Assembly: GCA_964036315.1 (NCBI GenBank)
Contig: OZ038495.1
Location: forward strand, 23,917,690 to 23,981,689
Reading direction: 5' to 3'
Source of the DNA: Acanthosepion esculentum
Taxonomy: Eukaryota; Mollusca; Cephalopoda; Sepiida; Sepiidae
Length of the DNA: 64,000 nucleotides
Under the pieces are notes generated by a model. It searched no databases. It saw only the letters and a program-made list of their open reading frames with translations, and was not told the DNA's origin. The position numbers were made by a program, and so were the translations under genes. Shown here one piece after another: positions 13,401-23,246 of the stretch. Numbering within the stretch: position 1 is the first letter of the stretch; each line of letters begins with the position of its first letter.

Positions 13401-16400
13401 CGGAATCTTGTGCACAGATGGAAAAAGTGTGTGACAGTGCTGGGAGACTACGTTGAAAAAAAAAAAAAGTAAGCTATCTGTATTAGAAAAATTCACCTTA
13501 TTTATTGAATGACCCTCGTAATTTAATTCAAACATCTGGCGTTGATAAGCATTACGACACGAAACACTTGAGTCGGTCAATTGAACTAACATTGATTTAT
13601 TTAAAATTATAATTATCATATATAATATTCTAATTAGAATCTTTTTATTACTGTTCTTAACTGTACATCATGTTTTCCCAGTACTTATAACTGGAGTCTC
13701 GCACTTGAGATTAAGTGACAGTAAATCTCCTCTTTACTCCACCATCCCCTCTGCATTCTCGCTTGCTTTTCATGATGCTCTTCTCGGGATTTTTTTTCTT
13801 CATCGAATTTGCAATTTTATTCTTTTTCATATATTTTCGCGGCTCTCCTAAGTGATCCGATAATGAATTTTTAATATAGTTATTTTCATATTGCATAGTT
13901 TCTCATTTCTCGAGCAAAGTTCAGGTTCTTTGAGTATTGTTTTCATATTTTTGTATTTCTGATATTTTAGTAAGTTTTAAGCTTACTAATCTGCTCAGTA
14001 ATCTAGCCGATTTTAGTCATTCTGATGTTTGGATGGTTGCGAGTTTCATCGGATTTTCAATTCTTATCTGCACTCAAGGAAGTTTCGCGGCATGATAAAT
14101 TGACAGATTATTATTATTATTATTGAGTACAAGAGAAGCTCGTCCCATTTCCGATTTGAAACCAGACTCACATTATCATTAATTTACGAGAAGCCATAAC
14201 AGCAAAGCGAAGTTACTTTATCCTTCTTAATATATGCACATCTTTGTTTTAGATCTTTCGAAATAAATATCCACCAAGTCAATATTGACTGTAAAACCTC
14301 TTATATTTCACAGTCGAGTTTTCAGATTTCATTTCAAGATTAATGGAATTATTTTTAAGTGCTTCTTCTGTAATATTTATTATATAATTTTATAAATTTC
14401 CAGATTGACTATAATATAGATTTTCTATAAATTTGTGTCAAATACGTTTTTTCTATTATTTTCAAATTTATATATATTTTTAGAGCTGTAACTGCTTTTA
14501 TTTTCGTCTAAAATTATTTCTCTAAATTTTCAATTTATGGAGAATTTTAAAATTATTTATCAGCAAAAATTCATAGGGGGTTTCGGATGTTATTTGATAA
14601 TTGACATTTCTGAAAAAAAAAAAAAAAACCCCAAAAAAACTGATAGCCTCGTTAAGGAAATATTTTCTCATGAATAATATTTAAGTTCCTTGTCAGAATC
14701 GATAATTGACATTTTATCATTTAAATTAGAGCTCCAAAATAGTCTCAAAATGATTTCTAAGCTTTTTAAGTACCATCTTTCCCTTGTTTTTATTTACAAA
14801 TGTCAAATTTGAATAGTGATGACGTCATTGATAACTGAACTACAGACACTTGCTTTTTCTCCCATTTACCTTTAGGATTGTTTTTTACCTTCACATCTGA
14901 ATTAATGTGTTCTGGCAAAACATTTATTTTTAAGTAACAAAAATAGTCGGGAAAAAAGATTTTCCCTACTTTTTACGAAGGGACTAGTTTCAGTTAGAAA
15001 TACACCAATCCCAATCATATCTCGTCCCTAAAATCAATTTCAAATCAAATCCGATTATCAGTTGAAATCGCAATCCAACTGACCCCTGTGGAGTTTGAGA
15101 ATCAGAAAAATAACTTTAGATTTACAGATTTCGGACAATATTTTCTATATCAAAAGTACTCTTTATCTAATCTTAATTTGCATGAAGTTCGAAAGTCATA
15201 GTAACGATTTTTGTTTCTGTATGAATATTGATGTACTTAAAAAAAAAATCGGCCACATCTTATTTTAAACTGTAAATTTTCTAATTTTTCTTGCTTCTGA
15301 TGGAACTTAAAAAAATAGAAGTGCCAAATCTGTCCAAAATGCGTTAGGTCTATGTCGAATTGGGAGACATTTAAACTTAAGCATTTTTCTCTTAAGTGCC
15401 AACAATGTTCTTACCCACATCTAATGATTCGCTTTTCCATCTTATAATAAACATTATTTTAAATATTAGGTTGGTGCAAAAATAATGTTTTTTGACGTTC
15501 CACTTCATGTGAGAAAACATTATTTACATCTTGCATGGTAGATATTTGTGGTTAAATGAGCAACAATAACCTGTCTGGATTAGGGGAAAATACAGGTGAG
15601 AATTTGTTGATATAATATTACCTATCGATGGAATGGGAAAGGGGCGCTCTCCTTTTTTAAGAGCGGGAGCTGGAGCGACTCCTTTTTTTATGACCACGAC
15701 AAGGAGAGCAGTACGCTACATTTTGGGGTGTAGGAGTTGAGAACAGAATTATTTAGAACAGAACATCTATTCCATTAGATTCGGGTATTACTTTCCTTAT
15801 ATACACATGCTGGCGAAACAAAATCCGTTTAGAATTTGCTGCTTGACTTCCGATTGGTCATCGTGCCGTAACGTCATATTATGGCGTAGAACAGATATTA
15901 TCTCTGATTAATTCGTCAGACTATGCCGTCTTATCTTCGTTGGAAACTTTTCTGATTGGTTCATGGAAATATGACGTAATTGTTTTTTTGAGTCAAGATT
16001 TTCCTATTTTTTTTAAAAAATTAAACAAGGAAAAAATATATTTATTGAACAAAGTAATTAATAATAACAAAACAAAAGTCATTAAAACATAGCAAGTTCA
16101 GTTGACCAATGATGACAATTCCAGAACAACGTAACTATAAACAATTTTTTCTATCCTCTGCCAGCCGCTATGATGGAGAAAGCATTACCTCGAACCGTCG
16201 CCAGTGAGACACGCTGCAAGAGCCACTCCGTTTCGCGGGGCTCGTTCCTTAATCGAGACGCAATCGCGTCAATCCTCCGAAGGAACGCCATCGAACGAGG
16301 GCCAATAACCCCTGAAGTCTCCACTGCCACAGGAGTAAAATAAAATCTATCAGCAAGAGAAGAATATTTAGCTATTTTTTTTATCTCTGTGTCTCGGGCG

Positions 16401-18280
16401 ACGAACCCCGGCTCAACCGCGCACCTGATCAAATTACCGGCCGAAAATATATCCGCACAGGTCGCATCCCAAATCAACGACTTACCCATTTTAAAAGGGA
16501 AGATGGTAATGCCAGTCGGCCGCTTTCGATCACCACGGTCGAGGCCTACGGGTTCGATTTGGGAAGAGAACCCAGCTGCATCCAAACCTCTTTTGATGAT
16601 GTCGTTAATTGCTGCATGCCGTGGAAAGCGGCCGGCACTACGACGACAGGAGAGAGGACGCAAACCAAACTCAATTTTTAGATATGATTTTTTTTTATCA
16701 TTGCACACAGTTTTCGGTCTGGAGAACGGTCTTTTAATAAAATTTGTATGTGCATCTATTTGTTTTTAGTTTTTACTAGCAGCATGGATCGGCGTTTCCC
16801 GTGCTTGATTAAAAAATCGTACGACATACAGCAATCGCTATCACTTGACTTAAAATATTTTTGCCCTTCCTTGCCTTTAAAGGAGTGCCCTTTGCCGTGC
16901 TGATGTTGCTACATGCCTTACTTCATGCCTATCTCACACTGCGAATTTTTTCTAAGCTCTATACTAAACATTAAATCTGTAAAAAGAACTAAACAAAATG
17001 AACACAAAACGATCAGGTTTAAAAAAAGGACTCGTAACTGGAAAAACCGAATGATAAAAGAATGTTAAATATTTTTTCACACACAACTCAGTTCTGAAGA
17101 ATCAGAATCAATGTTGAGTTTAAGCAAGCAAATGAGCCAATTTGAGTAAAGTGCCATGCAGATTTAAATTTCCCCACTTGTGACGAATGCAGCTATCGAT
17201 TTTTTTGCATGCTAGTTAACATTCGTGTCAGTCAGCTGTTGGCTCTCACGCTGGCCAATAGAATCTTCCTGCCTATTCGTGGCAGTCAGCTATAAGCTCT
17301 CACTCTGGCCAGTAGAAAATGGCCGCAAACTACATGAAAACTGCCGTAGAAGCATGAAAAAATCGATTATTTCCACTATCGATGGGAGTTGGGAAATGCA
17401 AAGTCGGTCTTGGCCTTCTCACTAACTTGGAGCATGTGCATGTAAATTTTGGTTCAAATCCGTCGAAGGTTGCGGCCGTGCATTCGTTACACACACACAC
17501 ACACACACACACCCTGCCTTTTATAGAGATTCACGCATATTTTTTTTTATATTAAATTGCAAATCGCATTTACCTAACTTAAGATAAGCCTGTCTCTTGT
17601 TAGGACATATGTCTATAAATCCTAACTTTATTTCGGCACCCGAGACGTAAAGTAATTTTGAAGCAATTATTATGACATTATTTCTCGTATACATCAATGA
17701 ATGTCTAGAGGTCAAAAGACTTAATAGGAAATAAAGCCCTGATTATTGTCGGGTGGCACATATTCATTAGTAAGATTTTCGATCTTTAGGTTGGTAGAAA
17801 TCAATTGCAATGTTTAAAAGAAACAATGGTGTCCACCTCTAATATGTGTAGCAACTGGATATTACATTTATGCTAATGAGAAATAATATCGGATTTTTTT
17901 TTCAAACTGTGAAATGGAAATCTACCAGCATGTGCTGGTCATATTAAATAAAGTGTATCTTGACAGGAATCAAATCTGCTTCCTCTTTATGCTGGGAAAA
18001 CCAGTTTTAAGCCAGATCTATCATTTGAGGAATTATTCGTACACGCACACACACACACACATAAGTTTCATTAAATTCGACTAATAAGGTACTGCGGTTA
18101 AGTTCGTTATTATTCGTATAAGTGTTGAAATGTTCTATATAACCGTGCGCATTTTGACAGTTTTTACACAGAAAACACTTGTACGAATTCAATTAAATTA
18201 AATAAAAAGTTTAATTGCAGTACCTTGACCGTCTTCTTTAATTAAACTTGTATAAAAAGGGATTGTTTCCCCAAATACAC

Positions 18281-18314
<34 letters not shown>

Positions 18315-21300
18315 AGTAGGTAGATAGATAGATAGATAGATATATAGTAATGCAGACTGTACTGTTCCCCTGCTCATTAGATTAATGCTAATTGTCGATC
18401 ATATTCAATGGAAGTTATTCTGGCGTGGTATACCGACTGTTAGCAAATATTGCACGCACTCAAAAGGGGAGAGGATTTTTACAGGCAAATTCAGGAAAGA
18501 AAGAAAAATGTAAAATGGTGAGAAAAAAATTCTTACCCCACACCATTACTAGGAGGGTAGTTCGCTGTTCTTGGTTAGTGAAACATCCCTCCTATTCCCA
18601 TGAAAGCATCAGTGATATTCTTTCTCTGCCCCACATTTGGTCAAAATCTCAAACGAATTCTTTTACCGTATGTTTTCGACAATGTCTTTCTATTTAACTT
18701 TTTTTTATTATTGTTTTAACTATTTCATGTTGCCATTTTTATTTATTTTTTTTTCAGTAAATTTCTGTGTTTTACCTTAAAATTGTGTTACGGTTTAGTC
18801 TATCCACTTTCAAAAAGTGGTTACTGGAACTTATACTAAGTTAAAACTTTAAAACTCTATAGCAGAGACATTCCCTCCCCATAGCCCTCCCTTCGATCCA
18901 TAATGCTTCGCCTTTGTAAGCCTGAATTTTTATTTTCTCTTGAATAGATAACTTGCTCTTTGCAGGCCTCCGCTCTTGTAACTATCTACTATACTAATTC
19001 AAATGAGGTTAGCGGATGCACATGTATCCCCGAGAAACCGTTGTAACTAGACCTCTCCCACTTACATGAGCGAGTTTGTCTCAGTGCCTTTAGGTCTCGG
19101 ACCGGTACGATGTTTCTGACTCAAGAGTTCTGTTGCTTGGACTCTTGGACAGACGCAACATTACGTATGTATTTACTTACTTTGGTTGATTGTTCTTTTA
19201 TTGAAGGTTCTGGAGGCGGACGGTTTATGGGTTTTGGCGTTATCCGCCTGATAGTCAGCGATCCGAACCGTCGAGTAATTCCGAAGGTGGCTATCCTATC
19301 AGTAGGTGTATAATATCGGGGCTATTGCACTTCCATTTTGTGAATAGTTTCTGGAACGTGCAGTAGTCTCTCGATGCCATGATGAAGAGCACTACTACGG
19401 CTGTATCTCTGAACGATTCTCTCCAAGTTAAATCCATACATGCAACTCCTGCGGGATGGCTTTTTCTCTGCCTTGCACCAACCAATGCACACACGAATCC
19501 AATCAAAACACAAATGAGCAAAACTATCAAACCTAACCCCAAAACAAAGTAGACCCCTCGTATACCCTGTCCTACACCAACATGAGGGGGTCTACGTTCC
19601 AACATTCTAGAAGTGGAATACCATCTTTAATCCAAATCAGACCTCCTGTAATTTCTGAAACCAGCATCGACGCTTCATGCACACTCGGGGAGTTCACAAA
19701 TCCGGGCTAATCACCACTTATAGCCAAACATGACCCCCGAAATCACCACGGTCACGGACTTTGAGTCTACATCAAAGACGAGTTTCCGCAAGGAACCCGA
19801 TCTCCCGTATATGTGCTTTGACGTGGCACTTATCCATAACACATTCATTTTTACTCTATCGTCCTCAGGGCGAAAATCGATAAAATATCAGAATATTAAC
19901 CCTCACTCAATTTCCCTCGACCAGTTTTCATATCTGTGACGACTTTAATATCTATCATAAAGAGTGGCTAGACCACTCCAACAAAACAGATGTTGAAAGC
20001 AGATATTGCAGAGACTTCCCCGCCGCCTATGAGTTAACCCAGATCATCGGAGAACCTGCCTGGATCCCGAACATGACTGGACATCAGGCAGATCTCACCG
20101 ACCGCTTCATAAACGTCTTCCTTGATAAATACTGATCAAAAGTTTTACCTCAGGCCATTTCCTAATCAGTATCTAGATTGATGCCAAACCTAAGAACCCC
20201 TGACGTACTGTTCCATATAACGATTTTTCACTGTGCGAAAGCAGAATGGGACAGCTTTCGATCCTACATGATGGAAGCTCCTCGCCAACTTTCATCAGCT
20301 TGCTCCCTCAAAAACTGCTGTTCTTTTCTCTGATTGAATCCTTCCTGTAACAAAGTTTTATCTCCCCCTACAAAAAATCCAGCCGAAAACAGTCAACTCT
20401 AGTTCACACCTGAATGCGCTGTAGACAACTCACCTAAACCTGATGAAAAAAAAAAAAATCAGAAGTGTACGTAAAATACTATAATTTTATGTACATTTAC
20501 ATTTTACTGTGTTATCTGTATTTCCATTCATTTTATTAATTTTGATATTTCATTTATGGAAAAAATGCCATAACCGAGATTATAAAAATAAGATCATATA
20601 AATTTCATATGATACTGATAGGTACCTTTCTCAGTTGAAAAAAAAAAAAAAAAAAAAAAAAAAATCAAATAAACTTCTCCACACGCGTTTCGCAAAATTA
20701 AAGGCCTTAACAGCGGAGAACAATGCTCAACTCAAATAACGCAACTTAATTGTATTCTGGTTGGTCTTCCGTACTTTATAATTAGAGCCCGATTATAAAC
20801 ACAAAATTACATTAATTACTTCCTGTCTTCTGATTAGTCAAAACGATACAAACGAAAAAAAAAAAAAAAAAAAAAATTTGCATTCTTCAAAGCCTTGTGC
20901 TATTAACTATTGTAATCACTAAACCCGACGCGAGCGAATTTCTAGAGTTTTCATAAAATTAGTTGGGTGGGTGGGGGTGTTGGTAATATAAAAAATTTCT
21001 GCCATGACTAATAAAAAAAACAAAACAAAAAACACTTAATAATTTCGATCATCTAGGAATACTTTCTGAAAGTTTCATTAACATCCGACAATTACTTTTA
21101 TTTTTGCAAGATTTCCAAAAATAATGAGTGTCATAAAAAAAAAAAAGTACTAAAAATTGTATATGTTATTTTAATAGTGCCGGTGATACAAAGATAAACA
21201 ATGTTTTTTTAATCAAAATTTAAGATGTTCTAAAAGGAATTTAAAAAAAAAAAAAAAATAATGAAAAAAACTTTGGTCTTTCCTCTTCATAACATGCATT

Positions 21301-21829
21301 TAGACGATAAAATTTTGTCTTCAAGTTTGGCGTCTTTTTCATCATGCTATGCCATTTTTTTTAGCGATTTCGTGGAGGTACCTAAACAAAATATGACAAA
21401 GCAATTAAACAGTTCAGAAGTTTATTAAAACTGTTCTGATTAATAACAAAATGCCATGATAAATAGTAAATTAATTTTTGATACTGTTCGAAATGCAAAC
21501 CACCCGTTTCAATGCTTTGATATTTTAAAATTATAAGTAACTATATAGTGACATTGTTACCTTGTATAACACGGGGATAGTACCTTATATTAGCTTCAGA
21601 ATGATTTAACTTCTGGGAAGTTAAATGCCTGTCTCTGTAGTTCCCCTTAGGTGTAGAAATACGTGGTGAATTTCACTATCAATAACTACCGCAAATCGAG
21701 ATGATCGTGAATAACACTTATAAGCCGGTTGAAAATTCGAAAACAAAAGGGCTTTGTCAGATTTGATTTTTGTAGTCTGTAACGAAGCTGAAATGGCGGA
21801 ATTTTTCTCAAAGATCAGGTCGATTTCTA

Positions 21830-21865
<36 letters not shown>

Positions 21866-22815
21866 GAATGCTGATTGTACCACGCTGGCAGCCAGGATCC
21901 CTGGAGATAGGTGCAAAACCATCTTTAATAAACAATCTATATTTTAATCGTTAACAGTAAGCTTTGCAAATATATTTGTTATAGTGAATACGTAAATTCC
22001 TACTTAACTCTGGTTATACGACAACATGGGAATGTGTAAAGCTGGCCAAACCGAGTAAACAGTTAAGTCATGTTCTGTCTTGAGGATTAAATGCTAAACA
22101 GACTGATTTAACTCGTCACTTCTCAATCAGTACCATCCGTGCTAAAGAAAAAAGAAAATATATCCTATATAGATAACATCCTATTTGAGCAGGTTTTGGG
22201 CCGGAATAAATTAATATACAGAAAACAGCAAGTCGAAAAACTAAGTTAATATTGAATAAATTCGAAGGCCTTTTGAAATGGTTGAATTTTCCCTAAACAT
22301 TCATACATAAAGACGATTCAGAAAAAAAGAAAACAAAAAAAACTACGTCGATATTTTTCATCCTGATTTGTGACTGCTTAAACCTATATTTTCTAATAAA
22401 ACGAGAGGTCCGACACAAAATACTGGAAAATTGCGACTAGAAATTGTACATGATTGTATTATACACATTAATACCACAACATAATTAGAAATAATTCTAT
22501 TGTTATAAATTTGCCTTTCAGTTAATTGCCGAAATTAAATACGAGTAACAGCTTTGAAGTTTGATACAAAAAGTGGGAAACTATTAGTTTTACACGCGAG
22601 ATTATACGCTTCAACAGTTTCAAGATCGTAAGAGATGCGAATTAAAAAAAATAAACGTGGAAATTATTTTACCTGTGTTTTATTCTGGGAACGATGAAAA
22701 CCATGCTACCGGTCTGTAGCCCATCGAACACCGTGGCAATATACAATACACTAACCATAAATATTTGGTAACGTCCACATCCACCAACAGCTTTGACCAC
22801 ATCTTCGTACTTCAT
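594..22815 (-). CDS. SLC22-type solute carrier (organic cation/anion transporter-like), copy A, exons 1-8
   Basis: A major facilitator superfamily plasma-membrane transporter of the SLC22 family (family-level assignment from motifs; substrate unknown). Exons, reading down the minus strand, are 22815-22673, 12206-11984, 10742-10639, 8261-8107, 7095-6924, 6822-6607, 2832-2606 and 775-594. They total 1422 nt, or 474 codons with no stop, and every internal junction is GT-AG in phase. Diagnostic motifs are a glycosylated extracellular loop after TM1, DRFGRK after TM2 (residues 156-161), PESPRWL (269-275), NRVGRK (382-387) and ELFPTCVRN (443-451). SLC22 proteins are usually about 550 residues, so roughly 70-80 C-terminal residues lie left of the window. 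I chose ATG 22815 because the matching ATG is the only in-frame one kept in copy B; an upstream ATG at 22869 is not conserved. The copy looks functional in this window. Confidence 0.93.
1753..1818. repeat. Perfect 29-bp inverted repeat with 8-nt loop
   Basis: Left arm 1753-1781 and right arm 1790-1818 are exact reverse complements, separated by TTTTGTCA. The RNA would fold into a 29-bp hairpin without mismatch. It is absent at the matching place in arm B. A small foldback MITE is the likely explanation; a hairpin RNA precursor is possible but unsupported. Confidence 0.8.
2157..2196. repeat. (TA)n microsatellite
   Basis: About 19 TA units, preceded by a short CG/CA-rich run. The repetitive Tyr-Ile peptide read through it is not a gene. 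Confidence 0.9.
2606..2832 (-). CDS. SLC22 copy A exon 7 (TM7-TM9, NRVGRK)
   Basis: Codes residues 338-414: TM7 (VVSFVYYVLVI), TM8 (IPAFLLCIFLL), the second-half MFS loop signature NRVGRK (382-387) and TM9 ending IYAPD. The acceptor AG is at 2834-2833 and the donor GTAAG begins at 2605. Compared with copy B there are four amino-acid and four silent changes. Confidence 0.93.
2833..6606. other. Intron 6 of SLC22 copy A
   Basis: This intron is 3.8 kb here against 0.73 kb in copy B. The extra sequence, about 3170-6240, is the long-TIR element plus flanks. Positions 2840-3160 and 6290-6600 align with arm B in reverse. Outside the transposon I see only AT-rich sequence and a (TA)n tract near 6246-6275. 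Confidence 0.75.
3937..5874. mobile_element. Non-autonomous DNA transposon with long TIRs and 8-bp TSD
   Basis: The ends are inverted repeats of roughly 85-95 bp beginning TAGGTACC(T/C)CCACGAGATCGC, at 3937 and in reverse ending at 5874. Identical 8-bp duplications ACCTATTA lie outside, at 3929-3936 and 5875-5882. An 8-bp duplication is usual for hAT and a few other superfamilies, but the TAGGTACC end is not the common hAT terminus, so I leave the superfamily open. The 1938-bp interior has no ORF. It contains a secondary hairpin near 4594-4640. It lies in intron 6 of SLC22 copy A; the matching stretch of arm B is missing as part of a larger difference. Confidence 0.82.
6607..6822 (-). CDS. 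SLC22 copy A exon 6 (PESPRWL and central cytosolic loop)
   Basis: Codes residues 266-338. It opens with VLPESPRWL, a diagnostic SLC22 motif just after TM6, and continues through the charged intracellular loop (KKEKEAEIILNKMAKVNK) to the start of TM7 (LILMFNW). Copy B reads PESARWL, which is also a family variant, and Arg in place of Cys later in the loop. Confidence 0.93.
6924..7095 (-). CDS. SLC22 copy A exon 5 (TM5-TM6)
   Basis: Codes residues 209-266: GAEISSMKNRTNATIAIQF, then two hydrophobic helices ending in LLFIW. Translation of the preceding intron stays open, so the true start is the acceptor AG at 7097-7096. The only difference from copy B is Asn/Asp in the NRT(N/D)AT stretch. Confidence 0.92.
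7200..7560 (-). mobile_element. RTE-type LINE 3' tail (intron 4, copy A)
   Basis: The minus strand carries decayed C-terminal coding sequence of an RTE-like endonuclease-reverse transcriptase, including an RGVRGNQRTTYKWMAE-like stretch and a final motif resembling R(A)MIANVL near 7235. The mirror copy is on the plus strand at about 59900-60140, so the insertion predates the duplication. Confidence 0.6.
7661..8045 (+). mobile_element. RTE-type LINE 3' coding remnant (intron 4, copy A)
   Basis: Reads EISWTHNKEGVTLTVYIEGK and then RIRGKQQTTYRTSLCKL, the C-terminal end of RTE-type LINE polyproteins that are abundant in mollusc genomes. The frame breaks by stops after about 7897. It is opposite in orientation to the host gene. 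The mirror copy in arm B is at 59320-59707 on the minus strand. Confidence 0.65.
8107..8261 (-). CDS. SLC22 copy A exon 4 (RFGRK, TM3-TM4)
   Basis: Codes residues 157-209. It starts with the base completing Arg157, then FGRKTVIIAALLLQG, finishing the G-x-x-x-D-R-x-G-R-K signature, and covers TM3 and most of TM4 (LIFRTLTAIGSAL). Copy A has Asn where copy B has Val after SALSF, a full codon change (AAT versus GTG). The donor is G|GTAAGA in phase 1. Confidence 0.92.
9729..10605. repeat. About 110-bp repeat unit, three partial copies
   Basis: A unit containing GATACGCGTCACGTGCAATG then AAGTAACA occurs at about 9755-9867, a diverged copy follows at 9868-9980, and a third, close to the first, is at 10511-10598. 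The third copy directly abuts the intron 3 donor region of the SLC22 gene. The interval between is filled by (TA)n tracts and the hairpin element. Confidence 0.7.
10147..10340. mobile_element. Body-less hairpin element with two decayed inverted hammerhead motifs
   Basis: Inverted arms of about 40 bp (about 10214-10257 and 10298-10341) plus a 65-bp left tail match both ends of the Penelope-like element at 55050-56679, but the coding body is absent. The plus-strand hammerhead core reads CTGACCA (expected CTGANGA) and the minus-strand copy has lost the G of GAAA, so both ribozymes are probably dead. It is inserted in a (TA)n tract, in a different intron from the arm B element. Confidence 0.7.
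10639..10742 (-). CDS. SLC22 copy A exon 3 (TM2, first half of MFS signature)
   Basis: Codes residues 123-157: CGKEW, then TM2 (VFFVGYFTAMLCF), then GWLPD and the first two bases of Arg157. The MFS loop signature is completed by the next exon. The exon is too short for simple ORF listing; I read it from the reverse complement and confirmed it by the identical exon in copy B. The donor is CG|GTAAGT. Confidence 0.9.
11040..11260 (-). repeat. Possible tRNA-derived SINE (intron 2, copy A)
   Basis: The minus strand contains GGTTCGAATCC-like Pol III B-box sequence next to CTGCCGGAGTGCGCA. The mirror copy in arm B (57060-57200) has an exact GGTTCGAATCC at 57147-57157. I could not find an A box or a cloverleaf, so this is a SINE-like repeat rather than a tRNA gene. 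Confidence 0.4.
11497..11521. repeat. (TA)n tract: empty site for the arm B Penelope element
   Basis: In intron 2 of copy A the sequence flanking this tract (CACCTCTCGGC on one side, CGCAAATTTCAG on the other) matches in reverse the two outer flanks of the 1.6-kb insertion in arm B (55028 and 56758). Copy A therefore shows the uninserted state. Confidence 0.75.
11984..12206 (-). CDS. SLC22 copy A exon 2 (large extracellular loop)
   Basis: Codes residues 48-122, the long loop between TM1 and TM2 that is a hallmark of SLC22. It contains N-glycosylation sequons NDT, NKS and NQT, and several Cys, including the C-N-S-W-V-Y-D stretch that resembles the C..GWVYD motif of the family. The acceptor AG is at 12208-12207 and the donor GTAAGT starts at 11983. 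It ends in phase 0. Confidence 0.92.
12677..13518 (+). mobile_element. Mariner element, internally deleted, with TIRs and TA duplication
   Basis: Inverted termini CGAGGGTCATTCAATAAATA start at 12677 and end in reverse at 13518. TA dinucleotides lie outside at 12675-12676 and 13519-13520. At 842 bp it is about 450 bp shorter than a typical mariner. The matching site in arm B (about 54030) is empty, with a single TA. Confidence 0.9.
12838..13472 (+). pseudogene. Mariner transposase, frameshifted and missing the central catalytic region
   Basis: The N-terminal part has the two helix-turn-helix regions (IYKWAKLFKEGRSSFEDEDR then RPGRP, and VTVDDIARTLSLSVGTAHKV). The C-terminal part has YSPDLAPSDFHLF, with the third catalytic Asp. 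The segment that should hold the first two catalytic Asp residues is deleted near 13140, and frameshifts separate the start (ATG 12838) and the HTH region. It cannot make an active enzyme. Confidence 0.85.
13521..15860. other. Intron 1 of copy A, AT-rich stretch
   Basis: About 13540-13900 and 15690-15860 align in reverse with arm B (53880-54030 and 53230-53400). The middle, about 13950-15690, is low-complexity AT-rich sequence in which I recognise no gene. An isolated mariner-type terminus, TTAGGTTGGTGCAAAAATAA, lies at 15470-15489 without a partner. Confidence 0.55.
16151..16708 (-). CDS. Retroelement-associated C-terminal domain ORF, 185 aa
   Basis: An intact reading frame with GC content clearly above its surroundings. 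Its core, RPTGITIFPFKMGKSLIWDATCAD followed later by KYSSLADRFYFTPVAVETSG and LLQRVSLATVRGNA, resembles a domain I associate with the C-terminus of reverse-transcriptase-linked proteins in many invertebrate genomes. The layout (WD..C, then E..K..KY) is reminiscent of a restriction-endonuclease-like fold, which is inference. A minus-strand AATAAA lies about 105 nt past the stop (near 16041-16046), so this could be the 3' end of a retrocopied transcript. It is present only in arm A. Confidence 0.5.
   Translation of the reverse strand: MCNDKKKSYLKIEFGLRPLSCRRSAGRFPRHAAINDIIKRGLDAAGFSSQIEPVGLDRGDRKRPTGITIFPFKMGKSLIWDATCADIFSAGNLIRCAVEPGFVARDTEIKKIAKYSSLADRFYFTPVAVETSGVIGPRSMAFLRRIDAIASRLRNEPRETEWLLQRVSLATVRGNAFSIIAAGRG
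16780..19590. other. Intron 1 of copy A, arm-specific stretch
   Basis: No gene recognised. There is a diverged ~60-bp tandem duplication at about 17221-17320 (GTCAGCTGTTGGCTCTCAC and GTCAGCTATAAGCTCTCAC), a possible B-box (GGTTCAAATCC) near 17450 followed by (CA)n, a second (CA)n at 18043, and a (TA)n/(GATA)n tract at 18280-18350. Open frames such as 18392-18697 lack recognisable domains. Confidence 0.5.
19590..20430 (+). mobile_element. LINE endonuclease-domain fragment
   Basis: Frames across this stretch read like the apurinic-like endonuclease of a non-LTR retrotransposon. They include YMCFDVALIHNTFIFTL, then DFNIYHKEWLDHSNKTD (the GDFN catalytic region), then AAYELTQIIGEP and MTGHQADL, where the family has the H-x-x-x-D region. 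Stops and frameshifts occur throughout. The fragment ends in a short A-run against the transposon fragment at 20453. Confidence 0.7.
20453..21384. mobile_element. Truncated copy of the long-TIR DNA transposon
   Basis: Aligns with 4643-5874 of the element at 3937-5874 and ends in the same right terminus (AGCGATTTCGTGGAGGTACC then TA). The left terminus is missing and about 330 bp internally (matching 5040-5380) is deleted. It contains long poly(A) runs at 20637-20664 and 20853-20877. Confidence 0.75.
21385..22672. other. Intron 1 of copy A, part shared with arm B
   Basis: About 21600-22672 aligns in reverse with arm B 47219-47969 and 52867-53190. It contains the empty site for the arm B Gypsy insertion near 21941-21952, and a 29-nt poly(A) run at 21833-21861. 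No coding sequence. Confidence 0.75.
22673..22815 (-). CDS. SLC22 copy A exon 1 (start codon, TM1)
   Basis: Codes residues 1-48, beginning MKYEDVVKAVGGCGRYQ. This is the cytosolic amphipathic start typical of SLC22, followed by TM1 (about 17-42). The exon ends in phase 2 with CACAG at a GTAA donor (22672-22671), so codon 48 (Arg) is split. Copy B differs at four residues here. Confidence 0.9.
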
Positions 22816-23246
22816 TTCAATCTTGATAATCTTCAATAAAATTCTCGTCTTTGCGGATAAGTCCCTCATTTAATGAATGCTAACATCATTTTACTGCTGG
22901 TAAATGCTTTTTACGTGTAACTTTCCAGTAATCAATTATAAAACGCTTAAAGCTGTCATATATATATATATATATATATATGCCTAATGTCAAGGTGTAA
23001 TTGATTCAGCCAATCGGCTTTGCCTTTGAAATAATTATTACTAACTGCTGCATAAAATTAGAAGCCGTTCACCGTAGTTTAAGGTTAATGAATTCAGTTT
23101 CGAATGCAGTTATGGCTAGTGAATTAGCTCGTTACATCTTGGCACAGATTTGATAATAAAAGCTACCCAAAAGTATCACACTCATTATCATCAGTTATTA
23201 TTTTTCTTTTTTTTCATGTGGGGCTGGAAATCTATGGATGAACATT
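22816..23246 (-). promoter_or_regulatory. 5' flank of SLC22 copy A
   Basis: About 430 bp between the start codon and the Gypsy LTR. It is conserved in reverse at 46671-47075. It holds a (TA)n tract at 22958-22982 and a CCAAT-type motif near 23012. No promoter element is proven; the position and conservation make it the likely proximal promoter and 5' UTR. Confidence 0.4.

Noticed and set aside
15470..15489. Complete mariner insertion suggested by TTAGGTTGGTGCAAAA
   Set aside because: Only one terminus is visible and no partner or transposase follows; recorded as an isolated end.
19291..19605. 104-aa minus-strand frame with a hydrophobic stretch
   Set aside because: It overlaps antisense to LINE-like sequence, with no splice context and no family resemblance.
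22815..22869. Upstream start codon extending SLC22 copy A by 18 residues
   Set aside because: Not conserved in copy B, where an in-frame TGA lies upstream of the shared ATG.
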